This document shows, piece after piece, positions 31,200 to 48,000 of a stretch of DNA of 64,000 nt. The DNA comes from Misgurnus anguillicaudatus (Eukaryota > Chordata > Actinopteri > Cypriniformes > Cobitidae): NCBI RefSeq assembly GCF_027580225.2, contig NW_027395277.1:620001-684000 (forward strand), read 5' to 3'. Below the pieces are notes generated by a model. That model saw only the letters and a list, made by a program, of their open reading frames with translations. It did no database searches and was not told the origin of the DNA. Position numbers and translations under genes: made by a program. How positions within the stretch are numbered: position 1 is the stretch's first letter; each line of letters begins with the position of its first letter.

Positions 31200-31328
31200 A
31201 TATCTTAAAAATATGCGCACATACTGCGCAGCAAGGACGCTCCCAAGGCTCCCTACGGCGCAGCTCGACACTTCCGGTTTATAACCGGCGGCGGCGTGTT
31301 TTCAAACCGAAGTGGACGCAAACGGAAG
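31200..31328 (+). promoter_or_regulatory. ccdc77 promoter and noncoding exon 1
   Basis: GC-rich block with ACTTCCGG (31270-31277, ETS type) and TTTATAACCGGCGGCGG, then AACGGAAG followed by a GTAAAT donor after 31328. The same block precedes ubiquitin-like copies B and C in the opposite orientation. A TATA-less, ETS-containing layout is common in divergent housekeeping promoters. Confidence 0.6.
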
Positions 31329-31847
31329 GTAAATATTTTGTCTGCCTATAAGTAAAAATGATTACATTTTACTTTTAAATTTTACTTTTTATAAAGTGAG
31401 ATTTTAGGACGTTCTTGTGGACGTCAGCATGAGCTGAGCATTTAAAAATACGAGTGAGCAAGTTAACAACCCAAATTAACAACCACTATTCTTTAAAATC
31501 AGATTACATCATACAATAACACATCTATATTTCCATTTGGATTTAAGTTAACCAAGACTGAAAATGTTGAAGTTGTAGTTAGTTGTCGCGCTTTAATCGT
31601 AAACAGTTTCCACCGCAAAGCGCCACTGTTTACATGGCAACCACACACGTGATCAGATGAGCTTCAGCTAACGTTAGTGGTGTATTTCTGAATTTTGATT
31701 AATGCCATTTTATATTTTAAATGAATACCTTTTGCGTTTATTGACACGATATTTCTAATGAAATATTCAAGACAAAATGGCATATTAATGCGTATTTAGA
31801 GTGCAGTAAATAAAGTTCAATACTTTTTTATAGACAAAAACTTAAGG

Positions 31848-34181
<2,334 letters not shown>

Positions 34182-34316
34182 AGCTAAACTTACTTGGGTA
34201 TCAATGTGACATCATAATGATCATCACCAACCAATATCTGTAAGACATTCACGGTGACTGAATGTACTTAAAGAAGAAAGCTAGATTTTTTATTTGTGCT
34301 TTGTCCATATGAGTTA

Positions 34317-34322
34317 AATAAA
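34317..34322 (+). terminator. ccdc77 polyadenylation signal
   Basis: AATAAA 136 bases after the stop codon on the coding strand, the first such hexamer downstream. Confidence 0.7.
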
Positions 34323-34569
34323 GATATTTTTCATTATGCAATTCATTTGGTGAGATCTGAGACAAACAGTTCCTACGGAATCTGGTGGGAAAATACATGT
34401 CATTGAAAGTGCTTTAATCTATTTTATGCAAAAAGTTTTCTGGGAAACAAATCCATATTATTCCTTGTGTAGTGTAGGATAATATCATAAAAATTCTAGA
34501 CTTTTTAAGGACACGTGCGAATGTTGATTCATACCAAAATGCTTTTTTGCATAGTTGTGTTTGACACAT

Positions 34570-34845
34570 GAAAACGTCTCGGGTTACGTATGTAACTGTT
34601 GTTCTCTGAGAAGGGAACGAGACGCTGCGTCTCCCTTGCCATACTTTTTGCGTCCCTGTAACGCCGTCTTTGGCAATATTTCAGATAGCGATATACTTCC
34701 TGACTCCAGCATCACCCTGTCTTTGTCATTAAGCCTCACTATTGGTTGAATTTGATATACACATTCAGACGCACTTACCCCTGGAAGCGTCCCCAAAGTG
34801 TCACGCAGTGACGCAGCGCAAGTTCCCTCAAAAAGGGAACTGTAA
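34570..34845. repeat. Fish interspersed repeat between the two genes
   Basis: Contains GGGTTACGTATGTAACTG, GAGAAGGGAACGAGACGCTG and, in inverse sense near the other end, GCAGCGCAAGTTCCCT, giving partly complementary ends. No target duplication found. Confidence 0.6.
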
Positions 34846-36032
34846 CAATGTATCTTAAAAGGTAACACAATGTAACCTTGCTCTTACTTGAAATGTATCC
34901 CCATATTTAGTACGTGAATTTGAGGGTATTGGACCTTGAAAGGTCCTTGAATTTGAAGTTAACTAAGGTGTGGACAAAGACAAACATTTGCAAATTCATT
35001 TTATAGCTTTAAACATCTCAAATCCCAAAACAAAAGAAATTTCGACATTTACATTCACAAAAAACAAAAGCATTACAAAATCTCTTGCAGCATCCAACTC
35101 CTTTGATCACAGTGGTACTAAAATACTAAGACTTTCTTTACACAAAATATTCCCTTTGATTTTGCCGTAAATATATGTCCTGGCCATCTTCATAAGATTT
35201 AGTCAAAGCATCCTGAGCACAGCAGTAGTGACAAAGTCCTTTAAAAGTCCAAAAATCATCTCCAAATCAGAGTTTTGTCATTAAAACAGCTTGAATATAT
35301 TGCACAATAGTGTAAAGTACCATCATTATTACTTGGCAATAATATTAACAGTACAAATGTAACACTTTTCATAATAAACATCAACTACAAAACAGCCGAA
35401 ATATATAAAGTGTAAACTAAAATCCACTTATATTATAATAACAGCATAAACATCCTGACTGAGGAAAATACAACACTGAAATCTGCACACGCACCTGACA
35501 ATAAAACTACTGTATTCAATTTCAATCACGGCCCGTTTCCTCCTGAGGTACATTGTGCATCGTCACTTCATCACATCATAAAACAAATTCTGAATGATTG
35601 TATTAAAACTTTGGCCCTTTTAGTGGTTAACACAAAGTTTTTGTAGCAGAAATCATTTAATCTTACTTTGTGGGACTTTATGCAAAATATGCATCTTTAT
35701 AGAAAAAAATAGATTTTTTTTTCACACGATGCATGAGTCCTGACCAGCAGAACAAACACTGAGCCGAGTGAAGAATAAACTTAATTCCCATCAACTTTTG
35801 AGGTTAGGGCCATGAATGTTTTATGGGAATTATATCTTTCAGTACCACAAAGAGCTGTAAAATATTTCAGCATCTTATCATAACAATTGGCATCACAACC
35901 CCTTTTAGACACCATGATTGTTTTTAAAATGTTTAAATTATTTGTTGGTCCTTTTCCTGTTGGAGTCACTCCCCAAATCCGAATGATCCTATTAGTGTTC
36001 ATTATGTTCACAGTGTCTGGACTGACCCTGGG
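34846..36032 (-). other. Probable ankrd26 3' UTR and short intergenic DNA
   Basis: No reading frames of note. A minus-strand ATTAAA hexamer (35656-35661) is a possible polyadenylation signal about 370 bases after the ankrd26 stop. I see no other structure. Confidence 0.4.
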
Positions 36033-39000
36033 TCAGATCATGTAGTTCTTCTTCAGCACCTCTAGGTACTGTTGAGTGGCCTTTTTGACAGGGTCCGGCT
36101 GTTCCAGGGTCAGGTTGAGGTTTTGAGAGCCCGAGGCCGAGCCCACAGGTGACAAACGTGCAGATCCTCCATCTAACTCTCCAGCGACTGAGAGAGACAT
36201 AGAGATCAGATTAACAATTAATTCACTTTATAAGATCACAACAAAACGAATGTAGAATAAAAGTGCATAAACTAATAATAATACTGCACATAAATGAGGC
36301 TTTTTAGATTTATTATGCAAGCGAGACCGAAATGAATCTGAAGAATGACTCACCGTAATCTAACTCCTTTGATATATTTTTCTCCAGCTCTTTCTGCATC
36401 TATAATATGGAAAGCAAACATCAGATGACACATCTAGATCTAGCATCAGGCACAAAAATCTCTGGTGATCAGATTTGTATAACTAGTAGTTCTTAACCTG
36501 TGAGTGTAGTTTTGCGTTTCTCTTGATTCAATTTTTACAACAGGTGATTATATTACTGCAGGCACATTTGATGTCCAAATTCATTTTTTTTAGCTTTTTT
36601 CAAATGGTTATATATTTTATAGTTCTGGGCAAAGATTAATCGTGATTAATCACATACAAAATAAAAGTTTTTAGCATAATAAAAAAGGATTAAACAGTCA
36701 TAACAATAAACCAGTGTTATATAAATCTCAATATAATCAATGTCACAACTATTCAGATAACCACAGCTGATGCTCAACTCATTTATTTACAGTACACATG
36801 ACAGAAGAACTATCATCACCAAAACATTTAAAATAACTTTTTAAAAAAATTGACTTACTAATACATACACCTGAGTTTCATTCATATATTGTCATGACTA
36901 CATTTACATATATTATAGGAACAGCAATTACCACAATAATCACATACATGCAGTATGTAGTATTTATGAAATACCCAACATGATCTCATGGGAAAATGTA
37001 AGTATTTTATAAGTTGGCTAATGGGTGATATTGCGAAAATTAGACTTATGAAATGTTATGAAAAATTTTGATAAAAAAGGGAATGCAAAGTAAGAGTAAC
37101 AAAATAAGAAGCATACAGTTACAAACATCTCTTCATGTACTATTTTGCACATGATTTCAAATGACATCCTACAAACCAATTTTGTTGTTTTTTCCACATT
37201 TAAGGGGAAAATTTTCATTACCGCAACGTGTCCATGACTGGATTTGGGTTCTTTGACATGAAAATATTTATAATTAAAAAATCAAAAAAATAAAAAGCTT
37301 CATGGCATGTTATACTATAAACATTTACAGTTAAGAAACATGTGGTATTTGGTGATCATTGGTTTAAGTAGAGACAATAATAAGGAATATAAATGTGTCC
37401 AAGTCCAATTTTCTCATCCTCCGCAACAATTTTCAATCATTGTTTAAACCCTCAAGGAACTAACATTTAAAAATTGTTGTAAGGGACATAATTGACTGTG
37501 ACACTGAAAATTTTGTTTGTCATAGTACAAAGACAACTTTTTAGTTCTCATTACCGAAACATGAGTTTGTAAATGCATATATTTAATGTAATATCATGTT
37601 GCGGTAATGATAATTTTTTATAATGATAATCTAAAAAAATGTAAATAATTCTATAGGAAATATTTTTAAAAAAAAAATGTTTATAGTAATTTCAAACCTT
37701 AATCTTATATGTGCAAAAAAATAATTGGCATCAAAGGGCTTTTAAAAAAATCTGATGCTGGACACCTTCTAAGTCTGGATTTCATTAGAATCACCCTAAT
37801 TAGTATTAAGGGGCGGTCACACTACAGTTTTCCTTCCACTGAAAAGCAAGCTTGTGCAAAGAAATTTCACATTTCGCTGCATACCCAACTATGAGTTTGG
37901 TGAACTCTGATCTGCGAATTCGCATCACATGGACACATGTGACCAGTAGAAAACCAATACATCACAGCATGACCTTTCTACTGAAAAGCAAAGATGGACG
38001 AATCGCTCCTCGCTCATATTCACATGCTTAAAAGTCTAACGTTACCACCAGTGGGGGCTCATGACTGCTCTTCTGAGGGGCGCAAATACAAAATATGTGT
38101 TTGTTGGGTCATGTGGACCATGTGCATCACATGTTTTGTCAAAATAAGTGCCTGCTGCACACGCGTCAAAACCATTTATGATAAAAAAGACGCTCACGTT
38201 CACAAAATACACGCAAGACACTCTCTTAACAGTAAACTCTGAATACACATGACGTTATGCGAGTATCTGGCAACGCGAGCGTCTCTTTTATCATAAACCC
38301 TTTAGACGCGTCTGCAGCAGGCACTTCAGCAGGCAGTTCACTCGCCGTGCAGAACACATATTTTGAAATTATGAACCACACACATGACGGGCTACATACA
38401 TGTTTTGACGAACTTCGCATCGATCGCCCTCGAAAAAAGAAGTCACCGGCCGCCACTGGTTACCACCCCTTTATATGGTGTGAATTGTACAAAACGTTGG
38501 AGGGGTTGGAGCTCAATTCTGTATGAAAGTGAATGTTGAGGCACTATGTGTGTGTGTTTGTATAATGTATTTGTGTTCTGAGAATCAGGCATCTGCACAC
38601 AGTTACACACCTGCTCAGGTATCAGGTTGAAGAGAGGACAGATGAGAAACAGACTTTTGAGCTAGAAGCTGAAGATATGAGAGGCAGAAGAGTCCAGACA
38701 GCAGGCGTGAAAAAACAGACCACTAGATTATTTATTACACTTATAAAGAAGAGGAAAGACATTTACTGAAGAGAAGGAAGACCGAGTTGATCAAACATCT
38801 CAAATACCTCGCTGGAATACCTGACTGTGATTGGTTAGTCATTCATCTTTAAATGGGACCTGATCGCTAACCTAAAAAGTATACTGTGGTGGTACAGTGA
38901 TGATGTGCCAAAATGTTTCATGCTCATGAATCTGTTATCGCTCACCTTTGCCAGGTAGGCTTCAACTCGGTTGTTCTGGGATTCCCCTACAGTACCCAGC

Positions 39001-42000
39001 AAAGGGGTCCCAAGACCAAGACTTCTGTTTAGGGGTCCTAGAGAGGCTCCGTACGCCCCCACAGAGCCCAGAGATGACACATCCAGAGCAGCACCTCCTA
39101 AACCACTATTGACGAGACTGCCGGTCAGCAAAGATTTACTGCGCTGCCTCTCGCTCAGGAGTTTAGCGTTAGCCTCCGCTAACCTCTCATGCGACCTGCC
39201 CATCATAAAAAAAAGGTACAGCTTGTGTAAAAAAACTACTTTTTACTGGAAATCGCAGTTTGGCAAAAATAACCATGTGGCCACACCCCTCACCTCTCCA
39301 ATTTGGAGGCGAGACTTTTCCTAAGTCGTAGTTCATCTGTGTACAGCTGTTTGTAGCGTTCCATCTCAGTGCGACTTGAGTCTCTCTGCACCGTGCTGTC
39401 CTGCTGGACGCTGCGTGAGCGGCTCAGCTCCGCCTCCAGGTCCCGGATGCGCTGCTCCAGGTGAGCGCGTTGACTCGCTTCATTCGCTGCCTTCATCTGC
39501 TCCAGAGCCTCCTGAGACGCGGCCTGCGTCTGACGGGACAGCAGTCGAAATAAGTTAGGAAGAATTTGGAAAACCATAACACATCCAAGAATATTCCCTT
39601 GTAGGATACCTGCAGGAAGAGGTTGACCTCCTCCAGCTTGAGCCGGATCTCCTGTCGGGCTCTTTCCTCCGTCTCTCTGCGGTACAGCTCGGCTTGGCTC
39701 TGGTCCATCACACCACCCTGCAGTTGTTTGCGCAGAGCAGCCACCTCGTCCTCCAGCTGCCTCTTACTGCGCTCCAGCTGCTCGTGGCTTCGGCTTAAAG
39801 TCTTCACGGATGCCAGCTTCTCCTTCAGCTGCCTGTTGGTCTCCTCGAGCCGAGAGCAGCGCAACGACTCCTGCTGGAACTGAGACTGAAGCTCATCCAC
39901 CTGTGAGGAGAAAAGGGAAAAAAATCAAAACTTATATCAGGTTTTGCTAAATACTGTGCATGCGCAAAGTCCCTCCTCCAGAAGATGTCATTCTTTTAAA
40001 GGCTGATGATTGGCTCTGGAAGACGGTCCTAGATCAGCCATACTGACCATTGATCTCCCTCATTCATATCAATACCAGTGATGCATATTGGTAATATTAA
40101 ATATCTTTGGCTGTACCTTAGTCTTCATTCTACCGACAGTCGTCTCGGTCTCCAGTCTGTGACTCGTGTCTCCTCTGAAGCTGGCCAGAGGTGAATCCAG
40201 ATGTCCACCACCTTGTTCCCGCAGCTGTTTCTTAGCACTCTTCACCAAAGTCTTCAACCTGACAGACACATACACATGTGAATAGAGACAAGCATTTGAA
40301 GTATCAAGGCACCTCGGTTTCTCATGTATTGATTTACTTGTGCAAATTATCATTTGTGATTCCATTCAGCTTTAACCAATCAGGATTCTGAATGCTACAC
40401 AGCCGACTGGATGGATTTGATAGCACTACAGCAGCACAAAAGACAAGTGAACAAAATTCATTTTAAGTCAACATAAAAATCTAAGTGAACCATTTCTGGT
40501 TTTATTTTCTATCAATGCATGGTATTTCCAATTAAAATCATTTTATATTACAATGTGTAGGATTTTCACCACTAGAGGTCACTATTACACAATAGCGCAA
40601 TAAAAAAGGCGAAGCTTATTGGCATTATGAAGCAGAATGGAATGATGGGAGATGTTTTTATCATTCAGAGACATTTGGAATTTGCTAATCATGTTTACGG
40701 AGGGGTAGTGAATAATGTTTTATTTTCTTAATGTTTTAAGTTTGCTCACATTATTTTTTAGCCATCATAATGAATTTTCTGCAAGGCACATAGGCTGTGC
40801 AAAAATATCAATACAGCTAACTATCGTGATCATTTGTTTCCATGATAGTGTATCGATGTTTCAATCTCTACTATTGATATTAAAAAAAATCAAATCCCTC
40901 TGTGTGCGTCAAACGACTTTCTCCACCACTGCTGTAGTTGTCGCTGTCCAGTTGTATGTTATATACAGCCAATGTCTCAGAAGTTAGCAGGAGTGAAAAT
41001 GGCAGAAAATTACACCTGCAGATTTCAAAGCTGACGTGTGGAAGCATTTTGACTTTAAAAAAAAACAAGTTTTAAAATAAAATGTTAGCTCTATTTTTTA
41101 TTTTTTTTGCAATGTATCGCAGCATGCATCGTATTGTATCGTATCGTGATGCGTATTGTATTGTGAGCCCTTGCCAATACCCAGCCCTAAAGGCACAACG
41201 CTTACGTGTTAGATGCTGTATAACCGCCACTTCCGCATTGTCCACTCGAACTGTAAACTGAAGATAGCAAGTATATTAACGCTTTCCCTGCCGGCGTTTT
41301 ATAAAAAAGTTGCCAGCCAGCGCCAACATTTTTATGATTTTCACACGAGTTTAATGCCTTACAGTAAATCTTCATCTTTAAATATATAAACATACAATAT
41401 ATGAAATGAAAGAAAAGACCCTCTGCTTTCAAACAAAAAAGTTTCATCCTACCTTTATATCTTTTATATTTTCTTAAAGTCGCCATGAAACGGAAGTAGC
41501 GATTGCCTTATTTTCCCCGTGGTGACGTATATCCGAATGAAACAGCTTTTGAGATGAAATAAGGCAGGGCTGGATTTGAATTTGTCCATCGAGATCTGAT
41601 TGGATCGTTTGAAGTTGGGTCGTGTTGCTAATTGCTAATCGCTGCGATCTTCTCCCGGACCCCGCCCACCTGCCATACTTTTGACCGGAAGTGAAGAGAG
41701 ATCGTTTTGAGGAGGGAAGGAGATTTGCATTTTTGATTAAAGATTATGAGCACACACAAATTTAAAAAAAAAAAATGAAGCTCACAGATAAGTCATTTGT
41801 TAATAATCCCACAATATTAAAAATATATATATAGTTTTTCATTTCAGTTTCATTGCAATTTTAAAAAATATTTTTTTTTGAAAAAAGATAATTGTGTTTT
41901 TGTGAAGGACTTTTGATAGAGATCAGATTCAGAGCGATGATCCAAACATACACGGAGTTTGAACTCTTTGACCTGAAGGGTTGCTTCAGTGTTTTATAAG

Positions 42001-45000
42001 TTGCATAAAAGCGCCATCTGGTGGATAATAGCGGAAATATGGATTGCCGGAAAAATTCGTCATTGGCATGGAAGCGTTTTAACTCTTCAATGGCGGCGAA
42101 AGAGTTAAGTAGGTGTGTAAGTCGGACAGTTAATTACGATACAATGACGATTTTCTACGCCAACTGTGCGATATTTGCCGATGCATCAAACACTTCTTTG
42201 AATAAATTATGGTTCTATTCGATTAATTTATTACGTGCCTAGTTGAGCAGTTACATTTTTAATAACTTGCAAATGCAACCAAAATATATTAACATTTACA
42301 GGGCTCGCAAAATCGCTAGCCCGACGTCCCGGGGCTATTGTGCCTTGCAGTCGGGCTATCAAAATGCATCCCCGCCCTGCCCGTCGGGCTATCTTGACTT
42401 ATAGGGAGGAAAAAATATATTTAAATGCTTATGCATTCTTTCACAGATTTGGATGGGTAATAATGGTGTATGAAATTCAGGCATTGGGTATTTAAATTAC
42501 GTTTGAGCGCGTGCTCAAAGGTTTCATTTAAAAAGCAAAGCACTTCTTGCGTCACACACCTGTGTCCTCTATGTACTCAAACACATCTACAGCTGCAGGG
42601 ATCAGGCGTAAAAGAGTCACCTGTACATTTCTTTCTGAAGGTCAGTGTTTCTGTTCATCTCCTGCTCCAGACGGGTATCCACTGACGACTTCTGCTCAGC
42701 AAGCTTCTTGGCTTTTTTCTTCTCAAGTTCCACCTAAAACACACACATATAAAACATTACTTACTATTCAAAAATTATGATATAGGCCATTTTTAGCTCA
42801 TATTAATGCTTTTCCCACCAGCGTGGCAGCACCAGAATTTTTTATGATTTTCACAAAAGTAAAGAACAGATCCTTCTGCTATCTTTTTATAATCTCTCAA
42901 ATATGAGTAGGTTTCTTCAAAAATAAAGCTGAGATAATTGCATTTTTGTAAAGGACTTTTGTTAGCATTCAGATTCAGAATGATGATCAAAACATACACA
43001 AAGTTTTTACTGTTTTTGGATTAGTGGATGCTACAGTGTTTTATAAGGTGGATACGAGCGCCACCTAGTGGATAATAGTGGAAATATGGACTCGTCATTG
43101 GCAGAGAAGCGTTTTCACCTAATTGAAGAGGTAACTCGTCAATGGCGGGGAAAGAGTTAAGATGGTTTGTTTTCGTAATTCCGCATGACATTTTTATATG
43201 TTACACTGCATGATTAAAACCTTGACTGGATGTATTGTTCGGATTAGATGATAATATTTTCTGGCACCTGATTGGTCAGTTCTACTTTCTCCTTTTCCAG
43301 CTCAGAGAGGCGAAGTCCAAGTCGCGAGCGGCTCTTTAGCTCCTCCTCCCACAGTGTCTGTGAGTCCTGGGCATTATGGGATAGCAGACTTTGCTTCTGC
43401 ACCTGAGTAGAGGATTGTATCCGTGATTATTTACGTTAAAAACTACTACAGAAATCAATACTATTTTTATCATCATCCCCTTTCTCACAAATGGTCTCCA
43501 TCACACATGAGACACACCAGATGTTTTACCTCTCGGTTCAGCTGATCTTCTAATGTCATCTTACTGCTTTGCAGGTTTGTTACGAGATCTTCCAAGCGAT
43601 TTCTGACCTGAGCACAAAAACAAACACAGATGTCAGTAACCAGCATGTCCTTACTAAAGGTTTTTATGATAAAGTCTCTGAATTTATCAACAATCATCTT
43701 AGCAATCATGCACATAAAACTTTTCATGTCAAGATCCCAGAAACCAGAACTTGAGAGGAAGGACAGATGACTGATTTGAGACAGAATTTAATAAAAATCA
43801 AAAACTCAAAGGACGACCGTCACCAAAGAGAGCAGATATCCAACACGCATCTAGAGGAAAACTACTTGAAAGCAGTAACATTACACAAAAATATTGTGTA
43901 GTTTGATTCGAGCTGGAATAAGTTTTATAAAATCACAGAAAGACATCAAGCCCAGAAAAAATATAATTTTAGAGAAAGATAAAACTAAAGCTAGATGCTT
44001 AATACCAACCCCAACTCCAGGTGATGAATCTGACAGCTGTGAAAACAGGGACTTTACCGTCAGTTTACATAAAAGATTTTAACAACCTCCTCTCATAAAT
44101 AAAAATACACCTTACTTCACAACCAAAGACAGAGAGAGTTTATCCAATGTCAAATGTGAAGCCCAGACTCATTATTACTGTATGTCTAAATCTGCCATCA
44201 TTGGTTACATCAGGACATTTCCATGAGCTTTGACTCACCGCAGTCCCCTCCTGAACGCCCTTCTGTAAGACCTCCATACGACTGGACTGCTGTTTCACTG
44301 TAGCCTCCAGTCTGGCGTTTTCAATCTCTAACCTGCAGTGATGTTATAGTCACATTAAAAAGGGAGTTTTGTCATACTGACTTATTATTAACACATTTTA
44401 AGAGTTAGATTCCTCATGCTTAACATGGGTAAAGTGTCAAAAAAGCAGTTGGACGTGTGCTGGAGTATTTCTGTGCCGTATCCACTTCACCAGAGTTCAT
44501 ACAAGTTTCAGAAAGTATTTTTCGAACATGAAAGATTCATACGCAACAATCATGTTTTTTTATGGGCAATTTCTTTACAGGAAGTACAGTGTAAGTCCTT
44601 ATATGGGCGCTTTGACCAGAATAGCGCACGCACACACCAACCAAGAGCTGACACGAAATCAACGTCACAGAAGAAGTGTGTTATTGTTTGTGAGGGTAAT
44701 TTAAGCATGTTTAGCTTCCCAAAAAAAACAGCCTTATGGGTCATACACACCAAATGCGGGACATCGCGTAACTGGCTTTAGATTAGGGCTGGGTATCGAT
44801 TCAGATGTTCCAGATCGATTGGATTTCGATTCACAAGCTATCAAATCAATTCGACTTCGATTCTCGTTCAATTTTCGATTCCGATTCTTGGGGCGATTTT
44901 TCTACTCGATTATAGATTAAAAAGAATATTATATTATATTATATTAGAATATTATTATATGTATTATATAATAGTAGAATATTATTATATATATTTTATT

Positions 45001-48000
45001 ATATTAGAATATTGACTGAATGAATGACAGGCTCGCCTCTCGCTCCTTGGTAACATCGTGCAAGGCAAAAAATAGAGGGTGACAACTAGTGGAGAAGACT
45101 AGTAATTAGATTAACGTTAATCTTACGTTCAATGTTTGCGGAAATAAATATGGGCGGAAAAATCAACTTGTGGCCTTTGAAAATTAATTTGGATTGGCCA
45201 CGTCAAAAAAAACATAAATCGAAAAATTATTTTTTGTGCCCAGCCCTACTCTAGATCAGGGGTTTTCAAACTGGGGGGTGGGGCCCCCAGTGGGGGCGCG
45301 AGATGGTGCCAGGGGGGCCCCAGTTTTATGACATTTTATAAAATACATTAATTTATCATGAATTCTGTGTAATTAAACATAAAAAAAATAAGGCTACTAA
45401 CCAAAAGCACTACTTTTTTGTATAATTTAATATGTGTTTTAGTAAAATGTTGAGTTTAGAACAGTTTTTTGTCACAAATTTTCTTTGGGGGGCCGCGAAG
45501 GAATGCACCATACACAAGGGGGGCCGCACGCTGAAAAAGTTTGGGAACCACTGCTCTAGATTACTCGCGGGATTTAACTTCGTGTCATGCAAATTTTTCG
45601 CTTGAGTTGAATTTTTAAACTTGCGCAAAGACGCATTTGAGGAGAATAGCACATTTTTCGCGGCAAATGCGCCGTCCAATTTGCTTCATTCGCATTGCCC
45701 GGCGCCATGACACTTCTGATCGCGTCTTTGCATTGACTTTGTATGTAATCTATTCGCACAAATCATTGAACTCGTGTTTGGTGTGTATGCCCCATTATGG
45801 AAACAATGGATATAGTTTGTTCATCCAGGACAGCAGCGGAGTTGTGCGTGTGTGTTTGTTTAACGCTGGATTTCGTTAAAGGTCCAGTGTGTAGATTTTA
45901 GCGGCATCTAGCAGTGAGATTGTGAATTTCACCAACAGCTCAGTCCACTGTTCACTGAAACGCATAGAGAAGCTACAATAGCTGCCACAGGACAAACATG
46001 TTGTTGTTTAAGACAAAATACAGTAGTGCCAAAACGCAGTTTGTTCGTTTAGGGCTACCGTAAAAACATGGCGGCACAAAATGGCGACTTCCATGTAAGG
46101 GGACCCACGGTGTATGTAGATAAATATAGCTCATTCTTAGGTAATAAACACATAACAGTTCATTATGTAAGGTCTTTATACACCGCTGTTAATGTAGTTA
46201 TGAAGATTATATTGCATTATATTGAAGATTATGTTACACACTGCACCTTTAAATGGGACAGTCCCAACCAGGTCATGAGTCGCACACAAAAAGTAAAACT
46301 GCATCAAATGTATGCGTTGTTTTTTTTTGCAATCATCGCTAATTGCATATAATTTAAAAGATACGAAGATGTAGTGAATAATAAGTTATCAGGAGATAGT
46401 TGGATAATGTTTTGTGTGTATTGCCTGCTCGCAACTCAGTCCATCTGCGGTATTCAGAATAAATCGGTACAGCTGATCTGTCTTTTATAAATTTGGTAAA
46501 ACTAAAGACTCTTTGGATATATGAAAGATGTAATACTTCTCTATAGGTACTCAAGATTAGCATGAGATAAGCAGAAATATTGTGTGTTCTGGGAGCTTTA
46601 TCCATTTAATCCTTTCATTGATTTACTAGTTGTCTGTACCTCTGCACCGCCTCCTCCAGCTGTTTAACCGTTTGCTCTTTGCCTGCAGACGCAGCCAGCG
46701 CCTCCTCTAGTTTTTGGGCGGTGATGCAGATTTCTCCCTCTTTCTCATCCAGACTATTCTTTAGTTGACCGATGCGTCTCTCAGCCTGGACGTGAAGCTC
46801 TTCAGACTCCTGCAGCTGAGACAACACAATATAAGATGCATTAGATATACTCTAGTCATGCATTTACATTTTATCCAAAGTGTCTGATAAAAGACAAAGC
46901 GATCATGGTACGCATTATTATCAGTATGCAAGTTCCCTGGGATCAAACCTATGACCTTTGCGTTGGTAACATGGGAACAAGTGTTAAATTAATGAACACT
47001 GCAGAGACAGAAGTGTGTTTCCTTTAATTAGATATTGATAACACTGTTAACAGCCGGCCATGCCGTGATTGGACGGTTTTTAGGAAGTTTAAGCTTGATT
47101 GACAGGTACCTTTCCCTTCAGTCTGTCCAGCTCTTTCTGCGTGCGCATCTTCTCCTCCTCCAGGTCATTACGGTATCGTGTGTTGACCTCCAGCGAGGCC
47201 TCACACATGGACAGCTTCTTCAAAGAATCGGCCAATTCTTGCTGTAGCTGTCTCAGAGATGCCTGACCAAAAAGACGAGGATTTAATTTACACAGCGAAA
47301 ATCCAAGAGCAAAGTAATCTGATGTTAGTGACTCTACCTCTCTCTCGCTTTTCTCCTGCTCTAGTTTATAGTTTTGCTCTCTAATCTCACTGTTTGTCCT
47401 GGACAGCTCTTTGCTTCGCTCCTCCACCAGGTGGACTCTCTCCTCTCCGTCCGCTCGTAACTGATTAAGCATCTCGGCGAAGTTCTGCTGGCTGTCCGTA
47501 ACGGCCTTGTCCTTCGCCGAGCCTTTGTTCAGCGCCTCCTCCAGCTTCTGTCGCAGCAGCGCACACTCGCTCTGAGCCTGGGCCAGCCTCTCCTGCATGG
47601 CTTCCTGTTTGGCTCCGGCACGGCTGGCCTGCTCGCGTTCGCTCAGTACCGCGGCCTCCAGGTCTTTGAGTTTGGCCTGGGCCTGGTCTTTCTCCCGGGC
47701 CAACGCCTCCAACAGCACACCCTTCTCGGTGACGGCCAGAGAGCTGCGATGGCACTCGTTCTCCAGGCTGTTGGCGCGTGCCTCTGCTTTGCTGAGTTTT
47801 TGGGAAAGTGATTGTATGGTGTCTCGCTGGGCGTTGGACTCGAAGGTGTGCTTCTCCTGAGACCGCTGGTGTTCCTCACGTTCTCGCTGGAGGGTGCGTT
47901 CGGCTTCTGTGCGTGAGGCCTGATAGGTTTAACAAATACATAAAGATAAACTGACACAGAGTTGAGCATTTGGTTATGTGAAGCACCAGCCCAAAATCTC

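Larger units (their letters stand above)
44738..45794. mobile_element. Foldback element hosting two hAT insertions
   Basis: Inverted ends GGGTCATACACACCAAATGC and GTTTGGTGTGTATGCCCC. The two hAT elements at 44784-45248 and 45257-45553 sit inside it. Confidence 0.6.

Noticed and set aside
34584..34868. 94-residue minus-strand frame between ccdc77 and ankrd26
   Set aside because: It coincides with an interspersed repeat with mirrored GGGAAC blocks; no splice signals or protein resemblance.
47597..47860. Plus-strand frame antisense to an ankrd26 exon
   Set aside because: GC-rich coiled-coil coding sequence leaves the other strand open; splice phase and conservation support the minus strand.
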